Source: Zychaea mexicana (lineage: Eukaryota; Mucoromycota; Mucoromycetes; Mucorales; Lichtheimiaceae). Taken from it: a DNA stretch of 64,000 bases. Under the pieces are notes generated by a model, which saw nothing but the letters and a program-made list of their open reading frames with translations, was not told the DNA's origin and did no database searches. Made by a program: the position numbers and the translations under genes. Positions 22,486 through 33,659 of the stretch are shown here, piece by piece (the stretch's first letter is position 1; every line of letters starts with the position of its first letter). Location of the stretch: the NCBI RefSeq assembly GCF_025766255.1, contig NW_026516673.1, positions 434,001 to 498,000 on the forward strand, read 5' to 3'.

Positions 22486-24057
22486 GTGCGTTAAAGGGGC
22501 GTGTGGTAGCACAAACGGAAAAGGGGAAAGTAAGGTTTTAAGAATTTGCTTGGGTGGTAAAAGAGAACTATTTAAGCTTCTTGTAACAAAGAATTGTGTA
22601 AAGACCAAAAAGTACACACTTGAGCTTTGTTATAATTACTCGTTCAGAAGCTTTAATGCAGTTTAAACAGCATCACGCCTATCAAAATTCTTCACCGCTT
22701 TGCTTTGTAATCTTTGATTGTCTCTTTTATTAATGAAGTAGCAGGTTCATATAGCACCTTGGGCTGATTCTTGTCAAAAGACCATCCTACAATTGTTTGA
22801 ATGTTCCATCAGACCCAGATCTTGATGTGCTACTTTAAAGATACGCTCCTCACCAATAAAGTGATCATCAGAGAGTGAAAACAGTGCACTATTTCAGAGA
22901 GAGAATCAATACGCATATACACTCGTATATATAGTAAACACAACGAGTTTCATAATATCCAGAAACAAATGCCAATCCTGCTTGCAATTGAGTTATACAG
23001 TTTTATAGTGTTTTAAGGGGTGGAGAATGAATTCTTTATTTCAAAGTTTAGCATACTTTTCATACACTGATGTTATCGTCTTCATGTCGAGTCATTTGGT
23101 GTCACTGCATATGCATAATTCGGCATAATCATTCAGGCAGTAGGTCTCATTCCTTTCAATGACTACTTTGCAAAGGTTTCGTATTTTGACCATATATGGG
23201 AACGTAAGACAATCCTATAATTTCGAAAATATAGCATCATAAAGTCGAATTAAAGAGCTTTGAACAAACACATACTGTACAGATACCTCAAATCAGCACA
23301 TATTCAAAGTCTATTTCGCACTACATGTATTCAAGACTATTGCTTCACACATATTCTATATCAGATATTAAGTTAGCTCTTGCTTAGTTGAATAAAGGTG
23401 ATTTCCAGATTTTGATGTATAAATGTTAGTATCTTCCTCCCCACCATCGCATCATAATCTCATCCTCCTGACCTCGTTCCATGCCATAAGAAGTATAGGC
23501 AACTTCGCCTTACATAATATATCAAAGCCTGTATTCTGGAATTAGTCTTTCGCAAGAGATAATTTACGTATTTTTTTTTCCATCCAATTGATACAAAATA
23601 ATGTGACATACCATGGCTCTTATTGCTGTGTATTTCTAGACTGAGCGGTCTTCCTGACTTTCTGATCGCTTTTATGTATCAATAAGATGTAGTTGCATTC
23701 AGTAAAAAAAGACCAAATGAAAAATGTAAAGTAGCTGAATGTAAAGAGAGACAGAAAGCAGTACGGTAGCTCGATGAATAGTACTTGTTAACATAGTGTT
23801 TCACTGTAATTCCTCTCCATATCATTGTAATAGACATAATGTCATCTATTTACGCGTCTCTTATTTTGAGTAAATGACACATATACGCAATTTGTCCAGT
23901 CTGTGTACGTTTATACGACCAATTACTCTCTACGCGAAACTCCACATTCAGCTTAAAGAGAAAGCAGTAAAGGAAGCTGGTATGTAGTGTGCAATTGTTA
24001 TTATTTTGAATGTGCGAAATATCTAACGTAATCTGTGTAGAATTTGGATAATGTAGC
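22486..24057. other. 1.57-kb gene-free region
   Basis: A/T-rich DNA between two minus-strand genes. It must include the promoter of the 435-aa gene. I see no frames with domain support, no RNA genes and no repeats beyond short A/T runs. Confidence 0.5.
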
Positions 24058-25395
24058 TTATTGTTCAGGAGTTTTTGTCAAGGCAATGGCGCTAAAGCTA
24101 GTCTGATTCGGATCGCGGGCGATATATTGTCGCATCACTTTGGCAGCTCCCTAAAAAACATTTATATAAACACGCCTCATTAATATCTCAGCATTCACGC
24201 CATGTAGGATCAAGTTATGTTTTTAAAAATATGTATGATACACACCTCCACTAAATCCAGGCACTTGCCGTGGTTGATCGGAAAAAGTTTACGCCCATCC
24301 AGCTCATACAGATGCTGATCCTTGACAACAAAGCAAATGAAATGCAAATCCACCTCTGCGCTCGCATCCGGTACCTATCATGTATTCGAATACGCAAAAA
24401 TGTTATAAACCCAAGCGTAAGATACTTGTGTCTTCTCCCCCATACCTCCGTCCTCCTAATCCTTTTTTTATTACTTGTGTTTGACCGGCCTGGGCACATG
24501 TCTTATGGATATCCGCCAATTCCTTGGAATTCTCAAGCATCTCAGCTCGCTCTTCCGGCGACATATCCTTGGATTGATCAATCAAATTGCGAAAAAGACC
24601 CGGACCTGAATATATCCACAACATGCATCAATGTGTGTGTTTGTAGGTCTACCAACCCTCTCACTCCATCCCATTGCGAAAGAATAGAGCTTTTTTGTAC
24701 TTTACCCACGATCGAATCATTGTTAGCTAACGAATGCAGCAAAGCAATCATACCACAGGCGTTGGCGATCGTCTGTTTGAAGAAGATGACATCGGGGCAC
24801 ACATTTTGTTCGTGCTTTGTCAAGCGAGCCTCTTCCTCTTCCTTGTGCTTTTCATAGTTGTCAGTCAAGGGAAAAAGAAATACAAATGCAGTGACAGGAT
24901 GTGGGATCATATCCAGCAGCTCAGCATCGAAACCTGATACACACGGCGCACACATGCATTTTGTACCGTTAGTGTATAAACATTTTGTGCTGGCCTTTTT
25001 TTGTGATTCATGCATAAAATTTAAAAATACGAACCGTATACATCGGTATAACTCCATGCCGAACTTACACCATGGGAATGAACGAGCTACAATCAGATTG
25101 AAAAAGAGAGAAAGTGTAATAAGAAACGTGATCGAGGTGCTTGTTCAATAGGTATAACGCATAAATGGGAAAAGTTAGTAATATTCTCCTTACTTGATTC
25201 CAGACCTGCAGGAATGTTCTAGCTTGTGAGGACGCAATTCACATTTGGGCTTAATGGAACAGAGAGAGAGAGAGAGAAAAAATAACAGCAACTTACATCT
25301 GGATTGCCTTCTAATGGTGCCCACCTCACTTCTGGAGATTTCTTTTGCGGGGTATCACTGTCGTTGCTGTCACTGCCACTGCTGCTATTGTCCAT
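24058..25395 (-). CDS. Ubiquitin C-terminal hydrolase, UCH (peptidase C12) family
   Basis: Seven exons (25395-25297, 25205-25194, 25086-25035, 24933-24706, 24605-24475, 24374-24246, 24150-24058) give 247 residues, near the 230-240 usual for UCHL3/Yuh1. The second exon is only 12 nt (VWNQ), yet it keeps frame and restores the family stretch after LEGNPD. Catalytic parts are visible: the oxyanion Gln and nucleophile in [10 protein letters not shown] (Cys near 114), the active His in [11 protein letters not shown] (near 186) and Asp in LYELDGR (near 201). The crossover loop lies in [18 protein letters not shown]. It removes small adducts from ubiquitin or Nedd8-like C-termini in the cytosol. It lies 179 nt from, and divergent to, the PAXX-like gene. 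Confidence 0.93.
25258..25278. repeat. (GA)n run in UCH intron 1
   Basis: A short GA microsatellite in the first intron of the UCH gene. A similar (GA)n run lies at about 27018-27034 downstream of the PAXX-like gene. Confidence 0.7.
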
Positions 25396-25574
25396 GCTGC
25401 GGAAGGGTTGGAACAATGAAAAATCAGAGCTGTTGATAAAAATGAAATGCGATGGTTTCGTTATATACTGCCCCGTAGCATTTTCCTGTTTTCTCTCTGT
25501 TTCCGTTCCCTATATCCTTTTTTCTGGGCACTTTCTTCTCGTTCCTTTCGGCTTCCTTTTCCAATAAGACCATC
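25396..25574. promoter_or_regulatory. Putative bidirectional promoter, UCH / PAXX-like
   Basis: The two starts are 179 nt apart and point away from each other. The segment is T-rich on the plus strand (CCTTTTTTCTGGGC, then TTCTTCTCG) and has no clear TATA box. Co-regulation is inferred from position only. Confidence 0.4.
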
Positions 25575-26945
25575 ATGTCGTCAGATACTAAGCGAGACGT
25601 CAACGGCGACGCCTGGAGTCGGCTCGACAACCTCGTGCAGCTCTCATACTCAGCGACAGATGTCAGCTTGGTCTTGTCACAGTATAAGAACCATTGCTGG
25701 CAGCTGCATGTATTGAGCGAAAAGCGTATGTATCACATCAAGCTAAACAATGAAAAAGAACTGGAAGATGTCATGGTGCGTCTTGATTTCAAAGTCTTTT
25801 ATGTTTCATCTCATCGTGAGTACATCAACGTGTATAATGTACTCTACTCTCACACTGATACTTTTCATCACTACATTCTTTTCCCCTATTATATGCACAA
25901 CAAAACCTCAGCAACAGCGGCAGCCGATTGCATCGTCACCAGACCAGTTTGTGGAATGGTTTTCGACAAACATGGTCCAAGGTCACCTGTCGTTTGTAGA
26001 ATCGGGCAAAGTTTGTATCACTTTTAATGCATCATGCACATCATCATCATCACCGGTGACTGTTTGGCTCATTCTTATTCTTTGTTCTTGATGGAGTGTA
26101 GCTGAAAATCGGTGACAAGGATGAATGGCTAGAGCTACGATTGGAACAAGTTGACGACACACGCTGTCGTCAAGAAATCTCCTGGCAACTGCTGCTAAAG
26201 GTAGCCACTTTTTTCTTACTTGCTTCTGCGTTGGGCACAACATGGACATGCCTTTAAAGATTCGTTGATAGTTTGCTCAACACATCCAAAAAGAAGGCTG
26301 CGTCATCGACACCCGCCCACTACGATCGTCGTCGTCGTCGTCTTCAGGTACAGTTTATTTCGTTATAACCTGTGTCACGCGGGGTTTGAGGGGTAAAGGG
26401 GCGGTATTACAATACGCCTGCATTATTAAACTAAGCGCGCGCGCGTCTTTCTACGATTCGTTTTGTGACTATAGCACCGTTGATAAACAAACTGCAAGTA
26501 AGGCTTTTGTTGCTGTTCAATAGCTAAAAGTAACGATATGCGATATTTCCGTCACGCATTTCTCATCGCATAGCGTCCCATTTCGTGTATGACAGGAAGA
26601 AAACACCACTCTCAAATCCGAACTGGAAAAAGCATCCATGCAGCAGAAACATGCAGCACCCGATTACGGTGGTGCATCATCTTCGAGCCGGCCTCGTTCA
26701 AGGCCAGCAGTTCAACCACGGACGGAAGGCATGAGCCTTATCAACCCAAGTGTTAAAAAGTAAGGACAAGCACTCGGGAAAGGAGCTACTACTGTATCAC
26801 AGCTACTAATATAGAAAGGTAAAAAAAAACGAACAATAAAAACAGGCGGAAGCGAACACATGCCGAATTCGCAGAACCTTCGGCGCAAGTTGGATGGGAC
26901 AACGACGCCTTTGACTCCTCCTCATCATCAGACGTTGACGGGTGA
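25575..26945 (+). CDS. Candidate PAXX/XRCC4-superfamily NHEJ factor
   Basis: Six exon candidates: 25575-25775, 25912-26010, 26102-26200, 26260-26347, 26596-26759 and 26846-26945, about 249 residues. The N-terminal 130 residues look like a small beta head (CWQLHVLSEKRMYHIKL, GHLSFVESGKLKIGD, EWLELRLEQV). A helix follows (SWQLLLKRFVDSLLNT, EENTTLKSELEKA), as in XRCC4/XLF/PAXX proteins. The tail GMSLINPSVKKRKR closely recalls the SLINP-plus-basic Ku-binding tail of vertebrate PAXX. PAXX bridges Ku at DNA double-strand breaks. Problem: exons 3 and 4 do not join in phase with the visible GT and AG (one extra base), so the junction near 26200-26260 is unresolved (other splice, sequence error or mutation). 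Family call is inference from pattern. Confidence 0.55.
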
Positions 26946-27225
26946 TGCACGGAATAAGGAAGGCATACAGTATAGTACGGGCTTAGCACAAAATGTATAT
27001 ATATTTTCAAGGATAACAGCAGAGAGAGAGAGAGAGATAACGATAATACACACTACATATTTTTTCATCGAAACAAGCAAAGAATCGATTTAAGGGTAGG
27101 GGAGAATATGGGATATAATAAGACTAGAGATATATGTGACCAAGATGTAGCCTATGACGTCCTTTTCCAGCTGCCAAGACAATCTTCATTTTTATGGTGG
27201 ATGAGGGTTATAGCGCTCTCCATTG

Positions 27226-27776
27226 CTAATACTTCAATATGATGTAGAAGGCATGGATGACACCTAGATTTGCAGAGTGTAAAGGAACCATCTTAGTGCA
27301 CTATTACACACCCTGGCCCATCTGTTTTCGAGACCAACCACAGCCCCAGAACAAGTAACACAAAAAGATCCAACTTTTTACCTGGAATCCAACCGAGGAT
27401 GGTGAGACCAATGTTGATCAACATGTCGACGGTGCAGCCTATTGTTTTCAGACAAAGACTCTGTTAGTGTCAAGAAACCCAAGGCAGTAGCTGTAGTCGT
27501 CACTGGAAACAAAGAGAAAGTACATACCGCGTTCGGCGAAGACACCCAAAGGTGGAAGGACGACAGCTATGAGGAAAGAACGGCAATAACATCTCTTTTG
27601 TTAGCACTAGCCAGCTAGGAGGCAGCAAACACGGTCATGACATATCAGACACTCACCCAAGATGAATTTACAAATATCGCTAGAGACAAAAGGACACAAG
27701 AAACAGTTGTTGTCAGCGATGAGCCTTAGCTTGCCGCGTATCAGAAGTGAGAGTGTTACCTGCAGGTTAAAGCCAT
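27226..27776 (-). CDS. PMP3: PMP3/RCI2 plasma-membrane proteolipid
   Basis: Five tiny exons (27776-27760, 27679-27657, 27566-27528, 27438-27382, 27263-27226) add up to 174 nt, a 57-residue protein. It is too fragmented for ordinary frame searches but every junction is GT..AG and in phase. The product has the two membrane segments and the signature of the family: a first helix ending VVLPPLGVFAERG, a short loop CTVDM, and a second helix LINIGLTILGWIPGVIHAFYI, ending LKY. In yeast Pmp3 affects membrane potential and cation tolerance; it is stress-regulated in many fungi and plants. The recognition is nearly certain. Confidence 0.96.
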
Positions 27777-27959
27777 GTTTGAAACGAGTTGAAAAGTGAG
27801 AAGAAGAGGAGAAAGAGAATTCAGGAAAATCGGAGGATGTCGACTCTTTATTTATAAGTAAGCTGACCACAAAAAGCAACAGAACAGAAGAGAGAAAAAA
27901 AAGTTTCATGCAGTCCGGTTCTCCCGAGCCAGGCCACAAAAGGCGCTCTGCTGTTTTGT

Positions 27960-28893
27960 TTAGTGCCGTCTGTCATAATTGCGATGCCGGTGGTGGTCAC
28001 GATGCGATGACCGATTCCTGTTGTACGACCCTTCTCGGCGGTCGTGATGGTGTGGCGGCGGTGATCGTGAGCGTTCTTCGTGTCGCCGCCGTTCCCGCCG
28101 TCGCTCAGGACTACGCGACCGGCTTCTCCTTTTTGACACACTTTGATTCTTGGCGCTCTTGCTATTATGGCCATCTTTTTCTTTTTCTTGCTCCTTGTCC
28201 GACAGCAAATCATCCCATGCACTCCACCGACTATCATCCCCTTCTTCGTCGTCATCCTCATCCTCATCGTTATCGTATTTTCCACCATTATCATTGTCTT
28301 TTTCCTTTTCTTCTTCTATGACTACCGCAGGTCTCATGTTGTTGTTGCTGCTGCTCTCGCCGCTGCTGGATTTGCGCTTCTTTTTCCTGCCAAACTCGTC
28401 CCACTCATCATCTTCATCCTTTCGAGAACGCCGATATTCCACAACATGGTCTCGTTCCATATAGCCGCCTCCGGCACCTTCACGCCGAGATTGCTTTGAC
28501 TCGGTTCCTGGCTGTGCTGCTGAACATTGGTTGCACGTATTGCGTCGAGCCCAGTTAATATTTCCGCACCTAGCAGCAGGCTATTATTAGCTTTTTTTAT
28601 CCTTCGAACATCTAAAAGAACATATTACTGTGACGTAGATCATAAAAGAACTTACAGATCGCATTTCCAATCGTTGGCAGAAAAAAGACCCTGTCGTCAG
28701 CCCATGGGAGAGAGAGTATAAAGAAAGGTAAACACAATTGTATACACCACACCAGTAACATATAAACCACTTATTGTCCTCGACTTTTGCTGCTCTGCTT
28801 TGCCTTGTACTTTTCCGCGCCGTCTTTGCCAATGTTACTAGACGATCGTTCCGATCGCTCCGACCTTCTTGAATCACGCTCTCGTCGAGACAT
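27960..28893 (-). CDS. ZRANB2-like RanBP2 zinc-finger, RS-rich splicing protein
   Basis: Exons 28893-28804, 28690-28656 and 28569-27960 give 244 residues. One RanBP2-type zinc finger spans residues 38-57 (WKCDLCGN, then WARRNTCNQC; Cys 40, 43, 54, 57). The ARR and Asn residues are those that ZRANB2 fingers use to bind GGU-containing RNA. After it come an acidic region and an RS/RE-rich tail (RRSRSRSPERRRERRR). ZRANB2 acts in nuclear alternative splicing. No GT donor in the right phase ends exon 1; the only phase-correct site is a GC donor (AAG|GCAAAG), which would make this a GC-AG intron. The gene ends 184 nt before PMP3 on the same strand. Confidence 0.8.
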
Positions 28894-28999
28894 TTCAATA
28901 AAGAGAAAAAGTAACGTCAGGAGTGTCGCGGGAGAGGGAAAACCAAAAATCTGTGAAAGTCTTATAAGGAGTTTCAAATCGTATAGAGTGTCTAAAGCT

Positions 29000-31008
29000 T
29001 TATTCAAGTGTAACTTGTTCACATTGTTCACACTCACACACGACTAACTTGCTGATCCGCCTGTTGTCGCGAAGCAGTTGTATCCCATCATTTGTAATAT
29101 CAGCCAGACACCAAAAAGACACTTCTTTGAGTCTCGGTAATGCGTTGATATACTGCAGTGTCGTGTCAGTTATGCCTGTAACATAATCTAGGGATATCCT
29201 GTGAATTGGCGATTCTCGCTTGACGAGCTTTTCAAAAAACGCATCCATCGTCCCAGCCGATAATTCGCAGTCTTGAAGATCGAGTTGCTTCAGTGTGTTG
29301 ATCTCAGCGATAGAATCCAGTATTTCGTCCATGTCGAATCCGCAGTGTAAAAGCACTAGATGCTTGATGCCAACAGCACTGTTTTCATTTGCAATAGCTT
29401 GTTGCTGTGAAACTGTGGCAAGGTCGCGAAAGAGGTCTACGATCCCGATCTGATCTTCTGCATCAAAAACACAGTCCATATATAAATAGGACAGGGTGTG
29501 GACACACTTCTGCCTTATCGTCTCGACGAGGTCTCGGCCGATCATATCACAATCATGCAGTGAGAGAGCCTCTAGAGCAGGCGCACGTCGAAGCAGGTCA
29601 ATTGAAAATGAATCATTGGGTGGGGTTTCGCTGAAATACAAAAGCAGATTTCGTAGTTGAGAAAATGAGACCTTCTTGAATAATGCCGACGATAGTGATG
29701 ATGACTGTTGTTGTCGTTGATGTTCGCGTAAACAAGAGGAACTTGCTCGAAACTGTAGATCCAGCGTTTCCAATTCGTCTGAATTGTCATTGCCAATTAT
29801 ATCGTCGAGATATTGAAATTTTTCACCCAGCCTTGAATATACTTTATTCTTCCTTCTGGTAGAAAGAGCTGTGAAGCCGCTTCGGCACTGCTCTGATCCT
29901 TGCTATTGTTGTTGTCATTGCCATCGTCATTACTGCGGGTCAGTTGAATATGTGCTCCTCCCCAATGATAGCGAGTTCCCTTATACGTGTATCTCTTCAT
30001 AGTTTGAGCGCGTCTGGATAATCATTCACTTTCCATTCTGCATCCATGTATGCTTAGGTTGCATACGTTGGGACAACGTGAGAGGATTTCCTCTAAAAGC
30101 GGCTCGGGTAAAGACTTGAGCTTGAGTTCAAAATCGACCAATGCGGGTCGAGACGATTGTTTTTGTGGTCGCGTGGATCCAGTTTCTGTTTCTAGTGCTA
30201 ATGGCGGTAATGTAGCGTTGTACTGTACGTAGCGGAGCTTCGTGAGGTTCTCGCATGTATCCAAGATCGTTCTCAAAGGTGCTACAGGCCATTCAACTGT
30301 TGTAATGCGAATACTGAGTTCGGTCAAAGTGTCTTTTATCTGGTCCAGTGCCGATATAAAATGATCGCTGCCGTCTGCTCCTTGTCCGATGAATGTCTCG
30401 CCGCCTAGACATACATTATATCGATTGGTCAATCCATTCGTTGATTAACAACTCTTTTCACTTGCAATATGACGTTCTGTACCATACTAACCTTCAATAT
30501 CAATTGTGCATAGCTTTTTGAAATGACCATTCTTTATCACTGCATATACGCTATTGCATTGATCGCTTGACAGACCTAGCATTTTGAGGTGCATGACGTG
30601 CGGTGCAGCATCCTCCAAACTAGGTACAAAATCCGGGTAGCTGTCTCGAGAAATCAAGATAGTGGACCATGCCTCCCGGCACGTAGCAACCCGATTTCTC
30701 CATGTGCAGGATATGTTCATTACTGTTGTCAGTTCTTGGACTGTCAAGAGCATCAATATACGCGACAGAATCTCCTGCGGCAAGCTAGCGACGCGATCGA
30801 CTATGACATTGGTGATTGTAGTTGCTGTACCTGAATTGCATTCACTTTCGTGAATGTGGTTTAGTTGACTTTGTTGCAGGTCGTAGGTTGGTACAATCGT
30901 AGCTGATGTAGCTGCAGTGGAAAACTGAGATGGAGACCGTCTCATATTATCGTCATTCTTGCTGTCACCGCTGTTAGAATTCTGTAAAACTCTGGTTTCG
31001 GTTGCCAT
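29000..31008 (-). CDS. F-box / leucine-rich repeat protein
   Basis: Three exons (31008-30492, 30404-30030, 29868-29000) give 586 residues. An F-box lies near residues 72-112 (SLPQEILSRILMLLTVQEL, then CTWRNRVATC). The rest is irregular leucine-rich repeats (LEALSLHDCDMIG, LKQLDLQDCELSAG, LKEVSFWCLADITN). Such proteins are substrate adaptors of SCF ubiquitin ligases. The second intron (30029-29869, 161 nt) is inferred: it removes an in-frame TGA and also repairs a frame change near 29800, using GAAA|GTGAAT and TTCACAG. If that intron is not used, the gene is broken. It ends 107 nt before the ZRANB2-like start and is divergent from the next F-box gene. Confidence 0.8.
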
Positions 31009-31367
31009 AGTTTAGTTGCTATGACACAGCAGAAATCACCACGGCAACGACAGTTTCTTCCCTTGAGGTTATACGTTTGACTGCGCCAATACATTTACGG
31101 AACGTGAACAGATTATCCGATTATGTACTGTACGTACAGCGAGGAACAGAATATGGAAAAAGATGTACTTGTTGGTCTGCTTGGAGCCGATAGTGTTGAC
31201 CTTCAATCACGTGGGAACGCAGCGCAGCATCATTGTGATGCTTTATAAATGGTGACACACCGCTCATTCTCTCGTTTCCTTCACCTTTTTCAATCCACTC
31301 ATATCACGTCTTGAACATATTTTCTTCGTATACGCTACACCAGTAATAACGGCTAGTGGCTCCAACA
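31009..31367. promoter_or_regulatory. Divergent promoter of two F-box genes
   Basis: A 359-nt segment between opposite starts. It contains a CACGTG E-box at 31208-31213 and a TATAAA at 31244-31249, which lies 119 nt upstream of the plus-strand ATG. Confidence 0.5.
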
Positions 31368-33659
31368 ATGACGAACAACAACGACTCAGCAAGCAATGCA
31401 ACGTCAATCGCCTCGCTACCAGGCGAGATTTTAGACCAGATCTTCGAATTCTTAATTGGGTATGACATTATTGAATGTCTATGCGTGTCACCGACGTGGA
31501 ATACAATATTTCGTCGAGGGCTGTACAAGTCGGTGAACATCACTTCACAGTCATCATTTGCGCACTTTTTTTCAACGCTTCAACAGTCTGCTAAAAGATA
31601 CAAGAAAAGAAGAGTCACGGCATCACCATCGAATACTAATATACCTGAAATACCGCGCGATATTGGCCATAATGTTCGGCATTTGCAGCTGAGTGATGGC
31701 TTGATGACCACCAGAACCATGGATAGGTTGGCTGACTATTGTCCCAACGTGGTGTCTATTACATACCACTGGCCCCCTATCAACAATAATTCTGAAAAAG
31801 CAACTTCAAGACGAGCATCGGCACCATCGTCGTCAGCTATTAAAAAGAAGTTTGGTATAAAGACACGCACTTTCAATACACCTATGCCATTCTTTCAGCA
31901 CTTTCATCCGCCCGACCTCAAGGCATCGACGCTGATCGCGAATTACGGCTTCACTAGCGATGGATCTTGGAAGAATACAGACGCATCATCCCAACTGTTC
32001 CCTGTACTGCAGCATTTTTCCAAACTCGAAGAACTTGTTTTAAGCATGAAGAATTTACGCATCACCGTCACAGACATGGAAGTAATTCATACGATCTGCT
32101 CTGAGCTCAAGAAGATTGACTTTAGTGTCGCAGATTTGCGGTCACCGAGCAGTAGCAGTAGCAGTAGCAGTAGCACTAACACTAGTAGTGATGACGATAC
32201 GCAGCTGCTGGAACAAGTTCAGCCAGCACGCACTGTCCAACACTTGTCTCTTCGCTCCCCTATATGGTGCAACGTACGTATCTGCAGCAATCCATGGTTC
32301 AACTATATTCGACACAAATACCCAGAGCTACGGGCTCTCAATCTTGCGCCGGATGATGATTTTCAAGAGGGAGGATTCTATATCACTGAAGAAATCGTAT
32401 TTGGCGAACAAAATCCAGCGGCTGGAATTACACTAAAAAATCAATTCCCACGCTTGAAACACTTGGAGATCGGACGATTTGCTGGCAAACCAAGCACATC
32501 GTGGACACGTCTTATGAACGGTATCCCGTCAATTGTACTGCACGACGATGCAACAGAAAATTTTGACGGATGGATCAAAGCAGCAGCAACAGCAACAGCA
32601 ACGACAGCATCAACCACCATAGCTGCTACTCACAGTTCTAATACTACCGATAACATTACCCTGCAGAGCTTGAAGTTAGCTCTGATACCCAAAAATATGG
32701 CTGGTCTTGTCTTTTGCGATCATCTACGAGAGCTTTTCTTGGACGGCAGGTTGTTCCGTATATGTCCAGGATATTGCCAAGTCTTATCGCTCAAAACCGT
32801 ACTATCATGTCCAGCATTGGAAAAAATAGTGATTAAAAGATTCATAATTGAGTATACCGGAAACAGCAACAATAACAACAACAGGTCAGCAGCGACAGGA
32901 TCATCAACATCTTCACTACCACCGACAACGACAACGACTATCTCACCTTTGAAGTCGTTAATAATCCATGAATCAGCGATTGCAAGTAACAATGTGTTCA
33001 CTCAAGTTGGCATACGATGCCCAGATCTTGTCCATTTAGAATTGACATTCTGCAAGTGGAGCAGTAATCATGAACATCCAGTCATCCGCATTAATATGGC
33101 GCGCCAAAAACTTAAATATCTTCAGCTGGTTATGCCGAGCATTTGCCGACATTTTCGAAGCACCCCGACGGTCGGTATGGGATTTGAAGGAATCAGTGTT
33201 CATGGTGCACAGCAATCACGGAAACTCGTCGATCCGCTTCCTGGCCTTCCGGATTATTTGCTGTTGAAAAAGCAGAACGACGCTACTATTGCTGCGATTA
33301 CTGCTCTGCCTGCAGAGAAACGGCTGGAAGAAGTAGAAGAAGCGAACGATGACGGACAAGAGTCAATAACACGGGTGCTTTACAGAATACAATCACTCCA
33401 GTCCCAACGACTACTTCTGGAACGCGTAAATAACAGGGCGGATACTGTCTCGTGGTTGGAGAGCGAAAGTGGAAATAAGCAGAGGGTAGAGGAAGTGGTT
33501 ACGAACCATCGTTTGGTGAAAAACTGGTCTGTCATCCTGTCATTGCAAAGCGTTGATAATCTTTACTATAATGGAGCTCGACTGGATCACAAAGACAAAG
33601 ATTTTACATGCACGACCAAAGATACTTTTGCATACTTGGAAAGCCTTGTCAACGTCTAA
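31368..33659 (+). CDS. Large intronless F-box protein with LRR-like repeats
   Basis: A single open frame of 763 residues from the ATG of MTNNNDSASN (an in-frame GTG lies 12 nt upstream). An F-box sits at residues 17-57 (SLPGEILDQIFEFLIGYDI, then CVSPTWNTIFRRGLY). The rest has scattered leucine-rich motifs (VRHLQLSDGL, LEELVLSMKNL, LRELFLDGRLF) broken by low-complexity inserts: a Ser run near 260, Ala/Thr repeats near 410-425 and Asn/Ser/Thr runs near 505-525. Probably an SCF substrate adaptor. Absence of introns contrasts with its spliced divergent neighbour, which suggests either retroposition or family expansion by another route. Confidence 0.85.
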   Translation: MTNNNDSASNATSIASLPGEILDQIFEFLIGYDIIECLCVSPTWNTIFRRGLYKSVNITSQSSFAHFFSTLQQSAKRYKKRRVTASPSNTNIPEIPRDIGHNVRHLQLSDGLMTTRTMDRLADYCPNVVSITYHWPPINNNSEKATSRRASAPSSSAIKKKFGIKTRTFNTPMPFFQHFHPPDLKASTLIANYGFTSDGSWKNTDASSQLFPVLQHFSKLEELVLSMKNLRITVTDMEVIHTICSELKKIDFSVADLRSPSSSSSSSSSTNTSSDDDTQLLEQVQPARTVQHLSLRSPIWCNVRICSNPWFNYIRHKYPELRALNLAPDDDFQEGGFYITEEIVFGEQNPAAGITLKNQFPRLKHLEIGRFAGKPSTSWTRLMNGIPSIVLHDDATENFDGWIKAAATATATTASTTIAATHSSNTTDNITLQSLKLALIPKNMAGLVFCDHLRELFLDGRLFRICPGYCQVLSLKTVLSCPALEKIVIKRFIIEYTGNSNNNNNRSAATGSSTSSLPPTTTTTISPLKSLIIHESAIASNNVFTQVGIRCPDLVHLELTFCKWSSNHEHPVIRINMARQKLKYLQLVMPSICRHFRSTPTVGMGFEGISVHGAQQSRKLVDPLPGLPDYLLLKKQNDATIAAITALPAEKRLEEVEEANDDGQESITRVLYRIQSLQSQRLLLERVNNRADTVSWLESESGNKQRVEEVVTNHRLVKNWSVILSLQSVDNLYYNGARLDHKDKDFTCTTKDTFAYLESLVNV

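Noticed and set aside
29797..30000. Separate small gene of 67 codons (minus)
   Set aside because: Better explained as the intron of the F-box gene, since removing it restores frame on both sides.
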